The position numbers were made by a program, and so were the translations under genes. The notes under the pieces were generated by a model. That model worked only from the letters and a program-made list of their open reading frames with translations. It was not told the DNA's origin and made no database searches. From the NCBI GenBank assembly GCA_023415935.1, contig JAEZIX010000105.1:1-5754 (forward strand): DNA of 5,754 bases. Direction: 5' to 3'. Below, in pieces: positions 1-4,812 of this stretch (the first letter of the stretch is position 1; each line of letters starts with the position of its first letter). The stretch is from Cyanobacteria bacterium OH_CDB_20 (GTDB lineage Bacteria; Cyanobacteriota; Vampirovibrionia; Gastranaerophilales; Gastranaerophilaceae).

Positions 1-84
1 GGTACTCAATCTGCATGTCATGCCGCATGTGCTGCGTTTGCTGAAGCTATAAAAACTGTAGCAGATAATCCGAGAGATTATTAA
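1..84 (+). CDS. eutL: EutL, microcompartment shell protein (C-terminal fragment)
   Basis: The window opens in frame inside a gene that ends with TAA at 82-84. The 27 visible residues (GTQSACHAACAAFAEAIKTV, then ADNPRDY) match the C-terminal helix of EutL, which in E. coli reads roughly GSQAACKAACNAFTDAVLEI followed by ARNPI. EutL is a tandem-BMC protein that forms pseudohexameric trimers with a gated central pore in the ethanolamine microcompartment shell. The 5' part lies outside the window, so pore residues cannot be checked. The next gene begins one base after this stop, which indicates one transcript and probably coupled translation. EutL followed by a BMC-H gene and eutE is the usual order in Firmicute eut operons. 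The identification rests on a short C-terminus plus context. Confidence 0.85.
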   Translation, partial: GTQSACHAACAAFAEAIKTVADNPRDY

Positions 85-85
85 G

Positions 86-688
86 ATGATGCAAGCATTA
101 GGTCTTATAGAAGTAATAGGTTATCCAGCAGCTATAGAAGCAGCGGATGCCGCATTAAAAGCTTCTAATGTTCAACTAAGTGGAGTGTCAAAAGTTGGAA
201 GCGGCATTATGACAGTACAACTTTTTGGAGATGTAGGCGCTATAACAGCAGCAGTACAGGCAGGTGGTCAAGCAGCTGAAAGGATTGGGAAGGTTAGGGC
301 AACTCATGTTATCCCAAGAGTAGATGAAAGCTTGATTGGAAAAGTAATACAACCAAGAGCAGTCGAAACCGAAACCAATAAGGAAAGTACGCCTGAATTT
401 AGTTTGTATCAGGAAGAAGAGATACAGCCTGTGAAAACCGCGCAAGAAGTTCAAAGAATAGAAGACAATGCCTCGATCCCAGAATCAGATATATTAAAGG
501 ATAATCCCCAGACTGGGATAGAGCAGATTACTAATGAAGAAATAATAAGTACTGATGATCTGAGTAAAAAAAGCAATACAGAGCTTAGAGAGCTTATTCA
601 GACTTTAGGAATTAATGTCCCTATAAAGAAATTAAGAGAAGCTAAAAAGTCAGAACTTATTAAGATGATAACCGAGGCTAAGCAATAA
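86..688 (+). CDS. BMC-H shell protein with acidic linker and C-terminal SAP/Rho-N-like domain (EutK-like architecture)
   Basis: Residues 3-80 form one BMC domain: LGLIEVIGYPAAIEAADAAL, a pore loop KVGSG near residues 36-40, FGDVGAITAAVQAG, and the closing HVIPR at 74-78. This is the fold of hexameric shell proteins such as EutM and PduA. Typical BMC-H proteins have about 90-100 residues, but this one has 200. Residues about 90-158 are a Glu/Asp/Thr-rich, low-complexity linker. Residues about 159-197 contain a helix (NTELRELIQTLGI), a turn (NVPIKKLREAKK) and a second helix (SELIKMITEAK), the helix-extended-helix pattern of SAP and Rho N-terminal domains, which often bind nucleic acid. Enterobacterial EutK likewise joins a BMC domain to a nucleic-acid-binding helical tail, so this is an architectural counterpart and not a clear orthologue. 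Two adjacent ATGs (86 and 89) are possible starts; GAGAG at 72-76 fits either. The gene follows eutL by one base and precedes eutE. DNA or RNA binding is inference. Confidence 0.9.
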   Translation: MMQALGLIEVIGYPAAIEAADAALKASNVQLSGVSKVGSGIMTVQLFGDVGAITAAVQAGGQAAERIGKVRATHVIPRVDESLIGKVIQPRAVETETNKESTPEFSLYQEEEIQPVKTAQEVQRIEDNASIPESDILKDNPQTGIEQITNEEIISTDDLSKKSNTELRELIQTLGINVPIKKLREAKKSELIKMITEAKQ

Positions 689-712
689 ATAGACTATGCA
701 TGACAACTATGT

Positions 713-719
713 AAGGAGG
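713..719 (+). promoter_or_regulatory. Strong ribosome binding site for eutE
   Basis: AAGGAGG lies five bases before the ATG at 725. It is a near-perfect Shine-Dalgarno sequence, stronger than those of most genes in this window, and fixes the eutE start. It fits high expression of the encapsulated enzyme. Confidence 0.85.
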
Positions 720-724
720 CTCCA

Positions 725-2200
725 ATGGAACTAAAAGATAAGGACTTACAATCCATTCAAGAGGTTAGAAACCTTTTAATAGAAGCTCAAAAGGCACAAG
801 AGATTTTATCTACTTTTAATCAATGCCAAATTGATAAAATTGTAAAAGCTATTGCAGATGCAGGAGCTGCTAATGCTGAAAAGTTAGCAAAAATGGCAAA
901 TGAAGAAACTGGTTTTGGGCGTTGGCAGGATAAGGTCATTAAAAATATCTTTGGCTCAAAAGGTATTTATGAAGCCATTAAAGATCAAAAAACAATTGGT
1001 ATTCTAAGAGATAACAAAGAAGAAAAGACTTTAGATATAGGTGTATCTGTAGGGGTTATTGCAGGAATCGTACCATCTACTAATCCAACTTCTACAATTA
1101 TGTACAAAACACTTATTTCCATTAAAGCAGGTAGCTGTATTGTTTTTTCTCCACACCCAAGTGCGAGAAACTGTATTAAAGAAACAGTAGATATATTAAC
1201 AAGAGCAGCAGAAGCAGCAGGTTGTCCAAAAGGAGCAATCTCCACTATCACGCTTCCAACTTTACATGCAACACAAGAGCTTATGAAACATCCTAATACT
1301 AAACTCATTTTAGCAACTGGTGGACCGGGAATGGTAAAATCTGCTTACTCTTCGGGAACGCCAGCTATTGGAGTAGGTGCAGGAAATGGACCGGCTTTTA
1401 TTGATAAAAGTGCAGATGTTAAATTAGCTGTTAAACGCATTATAGATTCCAAGACATTTGATAATGGTACAATTTGTGCTTCAGAGCAATCCGTTATCGT
1501 TGAGAGATGTATGGAAGAAAAGGTAATTGCTGAGTTTAAAGCTCAGGGTGGTTATTTCTTAGATGAACAAGAAAATAAACAACTAGCTAAATTTATCTTA
1601 AGGGCTAGTGGTACAATGAACCCTCAAATTGTAGGAAAGAGTGTAGAGCACATTGCTAAACTAGCAGGACTTACTAAAGTGCCATCTGCAGCTCGTGTAC
1701 TCATTGGAAGGGAAGTAAATGTTGGTCATGAATACCCTTATTCCAGGGAAAAATTAGCACCTATTCTTGCATTTTATGTAGAAGAAAATGTAGATGCTGT
1801 GCTTAAGAAGTCACAAGAAATCCTTCATTTAGAAGGAAAAGGGCATACTTTCTGTATGCATGCTAATGATGAGGAGTTAGTAAAACATTTTGCACTCCAT
1901 ATTCCAGCATCACGTATTTTAGTCAATACCATGGGTTCATTAGGTGGTGTTGGTGGCACAACTAACTTATTCCCAGCACTTACCTTAGGCTGTGGTGCAG
2001 TAGGTGGTAGCTCGTCTTCTAATAACATTGGTCCTATAGATCTTATTAATATTAGGCGTGTAGCTTATGGAACAAAGGAAATAGAAACACTAAGGCAAGA
2101 AGCTGGTGTGAGCTGTTCTTCGTCAAATATTGGTAACAGTTGCTGTGAGAAGAGTTTAATTGATGAAATCGTAAGAAGGATTATGAAAGAGTTAATATAA
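725..2200 (+). CDS. eutE: EutE, CoA-acylating acetaldehyde dehydrogenase with C-terminal encapsulation peptide
   Basis: This 491-residue aldehyde dehydrogenase-superfamily enzyme converts acetaldehyde, CoA and NAD+ to acetyl-CoA and NADH in the microcompartment lumen. The catalytic cysteine is Cys251, in the segment FDNGTICASEQSVIV (245-259), typical of EutE/PduP/AdhE-type acylating dehydrogenases. The cofactor-binding region includes VGVIAGIVPSTNPTST (109-124) and the Gly-rich ATGGPGMVKSAYSSGTPAIG (197-216). The catalytic domain ends near residue 458. A Ser/Cys-rich linker with Cys464, Cys473 and Cys474 follows, then an amphipathic helix, LIDEIVRRIMKELI (478-491). This linker-plus-helix layout is that of encapsulation peptides; in PduP and enterobacterial EutE the peptide is usually N-terminal, whereas several clostridial acylating dehydrogenases carry it C-terminally. 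Length is close to the family norm of about 460-490. The gene lies between two BMC-H shell genes, consistent with co-assembly of cargo and shell. Confidence 0.96.
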   Translation: MELKDKDLQSIQEVRNLLIEAQKAQEILSTFNQCQIDKIVKAIADAGAANAEKLAKMANEETGFGRWQDKVIKNIFGSKGIYEAIKDQKTIGILRDNKEEKTLDIGVSVGVIAGIVPSTNPTSTIMYKTLISIKAGSCIVFSPHPSARNCIKETVDILTRAAEAAGCPKGAISTITLPTLHATQELMKHPNTKLILATGGPGMVKSAYSSGTPAIGVGAGNGPAFIDKSADVKLAVKRIIDSKTFDNGTICASEQSVIVERCMEEKVIAEFKAQGGYFLDEQENKQLAKFILRASGTMNPQIVGKSVEHIAKLAGLTKVPSAARVLIGREVNVGHEYPYSREKLAPILAFYVEENVDAVLKKSQEILHLEGKGHTFCMHANDEELVKHFALHIPASRILVNTMGSLGGVGGTTNLFPALTLGCGAVGGSSSSNNIGPIDLINIRRVAYGTKEIETLRQEAGVSCSSSNIGNSCCEKSLIDEIVRRIMKELI

Positions 2201-2225
2201 TTAGCGAAAAGTAGAATACTAAGGA

Positions 2226-2249
2226 TGTAGTGTAACATATGACACTATA
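2226..2249 (+). other. Intercistronic hairpin ahead of eutM
   Basis: TGTAGTGT (2226-2233) can pair with ACACTATA (2242-2249) to give eight base pairs, one of them G-U, around an eight-base loop. It lies in the 69-base gap between eutE and eutM, and the AGGAGG ribosome site follows seven bases downstream. No U tract follows, so it is not an intrinsic terminator. A 5' hairpin just before a strong ribosome site could stabilise a processed eutM message or mark a cleavage point, which would suit an abundant shell protein. That role is inference; the stem is AT-rich and only moderately stable. Confidence 0.45.
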
Positions 2250-2255
2250 CTTTAT

Positions 2256-2261
2256 AGGAGG
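2256..2261 (+). promoter_or_regulatory. Strong ribosome binding site for eutM
   Basis: AGGAGG lies eight bases before the ATG at 2270, an ideal Shine-Dalgarno sequence and spacing in Firmicutes. It confirms the eutM start and suggests strong translation of this major shell protein. Confidence 0.85.
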
Positions 2262-2269
2262 AAAATAAA

Positions 2270-2554
2270 ATGGCAAATACAAATGCATTAGGAATGATTG
2301 AAACAAAAGGTTTAGTTGGCGCAATTGAAGCGGCTGATGCAATGGTAAAGGCAGCTAATGTTGCTTTAGTTGGCAAAGAGCAAATTGGAGGTGGCCTTGT
2401 AACTGTTATGGTAAGAGGAGATGTAGGTGCAGTAAAAGCAGCTACAGATGCAGGTGCAGCAGCAGCAGAGAGAGTAGGAGAACTAATCTCTGTGCATGTT
2501 ATTCCAAGACCTCACTCAGAAGTTGACGTTATCTTGCCACATAGTCATGCATAA
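2270..2554 (+). CDS. eutM: EutM, major hexameric microcompartment shell protein
   Basis: This 94-residue protein is a single BMC domain and aligns over almost its whole length with enterobacterial EutM: ALGMIETKGLVGAIEAADAM (6-25), the pore loop EQIGGGLVTVMVRGDVGA (37-54), ATDAGAAAAERVGELISVHV (58-77), IPRPHSEV (78-85), then a short His-containing tail, ILPHSHA. EutM forms flat hexamers that tile the facets of the ethanolamine microcompartment; the GGG loop lines the small central pore. It differs from the extended BMC-H protein at 86-688, which has a KVGSG pore loop and a long tail, so the two probably have different roles in one shell. It sits downstream of eutE and is followed by a 123-base structured gap before eutT. 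Confidence 0.97.
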   Translation: MANTNALGMIETKGLVGAIEAADAMVKAANVALVGKEQIGGGLVTVMVRGDVGAVKAATDAGAAAAERVGELISVHVIPRPHSEVDVILPHSHA

Positions 2555-2578
2555 GCATAAGACGCTCCTATAGGAAAA

Positions 2579-2591
2579 GCCCTTTAAGGGC
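2579..2591 (+). other. Small GC hairpin in the eutM-eutT gap
   Basis: GCCCT (2579-2583) pairs with AGGGC (2587-2591) around a three-base TTA loop. It lies three bases upstream of the larger hairpin at 2595-2630, so the two could stack. Its 3' arm is part of the repeated 11-mer. Confidence 0.45.
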
Positions 2592-2594
2592 AAG

Positions 2595-2630
2595 AAGAGG
2601 ATACCTAGAACTATATCTAGGTAACCTCTT
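2595..2630 (+). other. Stem-loop after eutM, possible attenuator or message-stabilising hairpin
   Basis: AAGAGG-A-TACCTAGA (2595-2609) pairs with TCTAGGTA-A-CCTCTT (2616-2630). This gives six base pairs, one A-A mismatch, then eight base pairs, closed by the six-base loop ACTATA. It is the most stable inverted repeat I found in the window. The bases after it (TCTACAACAA) are not a U tract, so a classical terminator is unlikely. It could protect the 3' end of the upstream eutM message, weaken read-through, or serve as a regulatory fold. Its six-base loop begins with A but has A instead of G at position 4, so it does not match the ANTAR (EutV) loop pattern. Confidence 0.6.
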
Positions 2631-2666
2631 TCTACAACAAGGTAGCAGACTATATTATAGGGCAAG

Positions 2667-2672
2667 AAGGTG
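2667..2672 (+). promoter_or_regulatory. Ribosome binding site supporting the GTG start of eutT
   Basis: AAGGTG (within AAGGTGAG) lies five bases before GTG at 2678. It supports that codon as the eutT start; the reading then begins MSVLTENDVR. The first bases overlap the second copy of the 11-base repeat (2659-2669), so any pairing of that repeat could hide this site. Confidence 0.7.
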
Positions 2673-2677
2673 AGTAA

Positions 2678-3445
2678 GTGTCCGTATTAACAGAAAATGA
2701 TGTAAGACAAATGCTTGCAAGTGGGCAGCTAAAAGAAAAAGGTGAAATTGTTGTTGCACGTAATAAAATTATTACACCTTCAGCTAGAACTTATTTACTA
2801 GAAAAAGGCATTGAAATGAAGATAGAAGATAATCCTATAGGAGAGGTGACCAAGGTGAGTGAAGAACAGGTAACAGCAGATCATGTAGAAGTCTATGAGA
2901 CTATCTTTGGTGCTAAATTAAACGAGAAACCTGAGCATATGACACACCTTAGAGGCAACCTATTGGTATTTAAAGATCATCCTCGCATTGCTTTCAGAGG
3001 TGCAATAGATAGCTTAGAGGCAGAAATAGTGATGACACAGATTTTTGCAGAAAAGCAGCATTTGCCCCAAATGATAAAAGACCTTGAGGAAATTATCAAG
3101 TTCATTAGAATGTTATTAAGAAATGAAGTATGTGGTGAACCAATAAGTGAATTTACCTTGCAAGGTTTAGATGCTAAGGAGCTTAGAGAACACTCTCATC
3201 ATCCAAGTAAATATTACGGTATACGTCATTTTTTACCTAATTATAAGCAAGGTGAAATGGTAGCTTATCTTAATAAACTAAGGACACTAACACGTGAAAC
3301 AGAGCTTATTGCATATAAGGCTTTTAAAGATGAGTACGGACAAGTTAGTAGAGAAGATATTATTAAGTCTTTTAACCGTTTATCCTCATTATTCTGGATT
3401 ATGATGTTTAAATATTTAGCAGGTAAATATAAGACCAACTCATAA
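2678..3445 (+). CDS. eutT: EutT, corrinoid adenosyltransferase lacking the Cys metal motif
   Basis: EutT transfers the adenosyl group of ATP to cob(I)alamin, making the coenzyme B12 required by ethanolamine ammonia-lyase. This 255-residue protein shows the family landmarks: IITPSARTYLLEKGIEMKI (31-49), matching the N-terminal LTPSARELLE region of Salmonella EutT; HMTHLRGN (87-94) and DHPRIAFRGAIDSLEAEI (100-117) in the ATP-binding core; LNKLRTLTRETELIA (198-212); and FNRLSSLFWIMMF (232-244), like NRLSSTVYVMMI in Salmonella. The HX11CCXXC metal motif of the Salmonella enzyme is absent: the only cysteine is Cys152, outside the equivalent region. A metal-independent EutT class without this motif has been described from Listeria and other Firmicutes, and this protein probably belongs to it. 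The gene starts with GTG and follows a structured gap; 56 bases separate it from pduL. Confidence 0.94.
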   Translation: MSVLTENDVRQMLASGQLKEKGEIVVARNKIITPSARTYLLEKGIEMKIEDNPIGEVTKVSEEQVTADHVEVYETIFGAKLNEKPEHMTHLRGNLLVFKDHPRIAFRGAIDSLEAEIVMTQIFAEKQHLPQMIKDLEEIIKFIRMLLRNEVCGEPISEFTLQGLDAKELREHSHHPSKYYGIRHFLPNYKQGEMVAYLNKLRTLTRETELIAYKAFKDEYGQVSREDIIKSFNRLSSLFWIMMFKYLAGKYKTNS

Positions 3446-3489
3446 GTTCTATAAGTCTATAAAATCGATGAAATAAATTCAGTATAGAG

Positions 3490-3496
3490 AAGGGAG
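3490..3496 (+). promoter_or_regulatory. Ribosome binding site for pduL
   Basis: AAGGGAG lies five bases before ATG 3502. It confirms the start and therefore keeps the N-terminal amphipathic helix of PduL within the coding sequence. Confidence 0.7.
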
Positions 3497-3501
3497 ATTA
3501 T

Positions 3502-4125
3502 ATGTCAGCATCAGTAGACCAATTAGTAGACACCATAGTAGAAGCCTTAAAAACGCAATTGTTTATTGAAGTAGAAGCCTCTGGTAGACATGTGCATCTT
3601 TCAAGACAAGATGTAGATACATTATTTGGCATAGGCTATAAGCTTACACCTGTAAAGGAATTATCTCAGCCAGGACAATATGCTTGTAGTGAACGTGTTA
3701 CCGTTTCTGGACCAAAAGGAAGTTTGAAAAACGTAGTTGTATTAGGTCCAGAAAGAAAAGCCTCTCAGGTAGAAGTATCCTTAACAGATGCCTTAGTCCT
3801 AGGAATTAAAGCACCTATTAGGCAAAGTGGAGATATTACAGGAACACCTGAGATTACAGTGAGTAATGGAGATAGACAGGTAAAGCTTTCACAAGGACTC
3901 ATTGTAGCTAAAAGGCATATGCATATTACACCAGAGGATGCAAACAGATTCCATGTAACAGATGGTGAGATTGTAAAAGTAAAAGTTTTTGGAGCAAGAC
4001 CACTTATTTTTGATGATTTAGTAGTGCGTGTAAGTAAGGATTTTAGAACATATATCCATATTGACTATGATGAAGCAAATGCATGTGGTTTTACTAAAGG
4101 TACCTTAGGTATGATTATTAAATAA
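3502..4125 (+). CDS. pduL: PduL-type phosphotransacylase (acetyl-CoA to acetyl-phosphate)
   Basis: PduL exchanges CoA for phosphate on acetyl- or propanoyl-CoA, recycling CoA inside the microcompartment; in eut loci it takes the job of EutD and is sometimes called eutD. The two-domain beta-barrel family is clear: EASGRHVHLSRQDVDTLFG (25-43) carries the first His pair, His30 and His32, and AKRHMHITPEDANRF (136-150) carries the second, His139 and His141. HIDYDEANACG (186-196) adds His186 and Glu191. The His residues match the two-zinc active site known from PduL structures, with phosphate held between the metals; which acidic residue completes each site is not settled here. Residues 5-20, VDQLVDTIVEALKTQL, form an N-terminal amphipathic helix, the usual PduL encapsulation peptide. 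At 207 residues it has normal length. It is unrelated to the Pta/EutD fold of enterobacterial eut operons. Confidence 0.96.
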   Translation: MSASVDQLVDTIVEALKTQLFIEVEASGRHVHLSRQDVDTLFGIGYKLTPVKELSQPGQYACSERVTVSGPKGSLKNVVVLGPERKASQVEVSLTDALVLGIKAPIRQSGDITGTPEITVSNGDRQVKLSQGLIVAKRHMHITPEDANRFHVTDGEIVKVKVFGARPLIFDDLVVRVSKDFRTYIHIDYDEANACGFTKGTLGMIIK

Positions 4126-4131
4126 AATGAG

Positions 4132-4140
4132 AAGGGGTGG
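4132..4140 (+). promoter_or_regulatory. Ribosome binding site that sets a GTG start for the next gene
   Basis: AAGGGGTGG resembles AGGAGGTG with one base missing and ends four bases before GTG 4145. The upstream in-frame ATG at 4127 has no Shine-Dalgarno sequence and would make this site encode residues 2-5. The GTG is therefore the better start. Confidence 0.7.
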
Positions 4141-4144
4141 GAGC

Positions 4145-4798
4145 GTGTACAATCAAACCTTGATAGATGAAATTTTGAATGAAGTTTATAAAAGGCTAGA
4201 GGATAAATGTAATGAACAAACTTCATTAAAGAAGCTGATATTTATTGGCCCCATACCCGATGTAGGTTTAAAGTATTTAAAGCAAGCTTATAAGTGTAGT
4301 GTTTATAAGAATAGCGAGGAAAGCTATGAAGGGATAGTAATTACTAAGCTTACTATAGAGATGCTAGGCCATTTAGCTACTAGCTCGCCTGTTACAGAAG
4401 AGGAAAGTCTTATATTAAAAGCTCTTTTAAATGAGAAACAGGTTTATATGCTAGAAGAAGGTATAGAATACAGGCGTTACAAAGAGAATGCGCATAAAGC
4501 TCTATACACACTTTTAATGGATTACGAAGATAAGATTAAAAACTATGGTATTCAGTGTATTAGTCATTTAGATGAATTACTTAATAGTGCAAAGTCTAGA
4601 GATAATCACAAAGCACCAAAACCCATTACAGGTAATGTTAACTTTGATATGACTTATAAAAAGTTACTTTTAGAGGCAGACCTTATTAAGAAACATTTGG
4701 AAGGAATTTGTATTGTTACTATTTCAAAAGGCTGCATTATTACCCCGCTAGCAGATGATTATATACGAAAGCATCATATTGAGATTAAAAGAGTATAG
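4145..4798 (+). CDS. Conserved eut-locus protein of unknown function, PduM-like, with N-terminal encapsulation-type helix
   Basis: No enzyme signature is recognised. With the GTG start the protein has 217 residues. Residues 2-18 (YNQTLIDEILNEVYKRL) form an amphipathic helix like a microcompartment encapsulation peptide and share the string LIDEI with the C-terminal helix of EutE. A middle alpha/beta region runs from LIFIGPIPDVGL (31-42) through GIVITKLTIEMLGHLA (63-78) to QVYMLEEGIEYRRYKENAHK (99-118). A Lys/Pro-containing loop near 150-165 leads to a C-terminal unit, GICIVTISKGCIITPLADDY (187-206), ending IRKHHIEIKRV. The layout and C-terminus resemble PduM, a shell-associated assembly protein of propanediol microcompartments whose tail reads roughly KCIVTAMARD. 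It probably belongs to the uncharacterised ethanolamine-utilization family that follows the phosphotransacylase gene in Firmicutes. The gene follows pduL by 19 bases and its stop overlaps the eutN ribosome site. A structural or assembly role is inferred. Confidence 0.85.
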   Translation: MYNQTLIDEILNEVYKRLEDKCNEQTSLKKLIFIGPIPDVGLKYLKQAYKCSVYKNSEESYEGIVITKLTIEMLGHLATSSPVTEEESLILKALLNEKQVYMLEEGIEYRRYKENAHKALYTLLMDYEDKIKNYGIQCISHLDELLNSAKSRDNHKAPKPITGNVNFDMTYKKLLLEADLIKKHLEGICIVTISKGCIITPLADDYIRKHHIEIKRV

Positions 4799-4804
4799 GA
4801 GATG
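4797..4804 (+). promoter_or_regulatory. eutN ribosome site overlapping the upstream stop codon
   Basis: AGGAGATG begins inside the TAG stop at 4796-4798 and ends eight bases before ATG 4813. Overlap of stop codon and ribosome site suggests that translation of eutN is coupled to the preceding gene. Confidence 0.6.
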
Positions 4805-4812
4805 CAGAAGCT

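Larger units (their letters stand above)
2555..2677 (+). other. Structured eutM-eutT intergenic region
   Basis: This 123-base gap is the longest in the window. It holds a palindrome (CCTATAGG, 2567-2574), a small GC hairpin (2579-2591), a larger hairpin (2595-2630), and two copies of the 11-mer AGGGCAAGAAG at 2587-2597 and 2659-2669. The second copy overlaps the start of the eutT ribosome site. The GCCCT arm at 2579-2583 could in principle pair with AGGGC in either copy, giving two alternative folds. No cobalamin-riboswitch box, clear promoter or small open reading frame was recognised. A role in setting the ratio of shell to adenosyltransferase expression is possible but unproven. Confidence 0.5.

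Noticed and set aside
188..454. 88-codon open frame on the - strand inside the extended BMC-H gene
   Set aside because: It is antisense to a clear shell protein, rich in Cys, Tyr and Phe, and shows no family resemblance.
985..1308. 107-codon open frame on the - strand inside eutE
   Set aside because: It mirrors conserved eutE codons and shows no recognisable protein.
1825..2028. 67-codon open frame on the - strand inside eutE
   Set aside because: Antisense shadow of the Gly-rich C-terminal part of eutE; no domain.
2579..2630. ANTAR (EutV) dual-hairpin antitermination target
   Set aside because: Known targets have two stems with six-base loops bearing A at position 1 and G at position 4. 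The first loop here has three bases and the second (ACTATA) has A at position 4; no terminator overlaps it.
2595..2640. Intrinsic terminator after eutM
   Set aside because: The stem is good but is followed by TCTACAACAA, not a run of T, and eutT, pduL and eutN continue in the same direction as parts of the same pathway.
2630..2660. Internal promoter with TATTAT at 2653-2658
   Set aside because: A -10-like sequence is expected by chance in this AT-rich gap, and no convincing TTGACA-like -35 lies about 17 bases upstream.
2555..2677. Cobalamin riboswitch controlling eutT
   Set aside because: No B12-box-like sequence is visible and 123 bases is short for a full cobalamin aptamer plus expression platform.
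3446..3501. Short direct repeat of TCTATAA in the eutT-pduL gap
   Set aside because: Seven AT-rich bases repeated once is within chance, and no structure or regulatory pattern goes with it.
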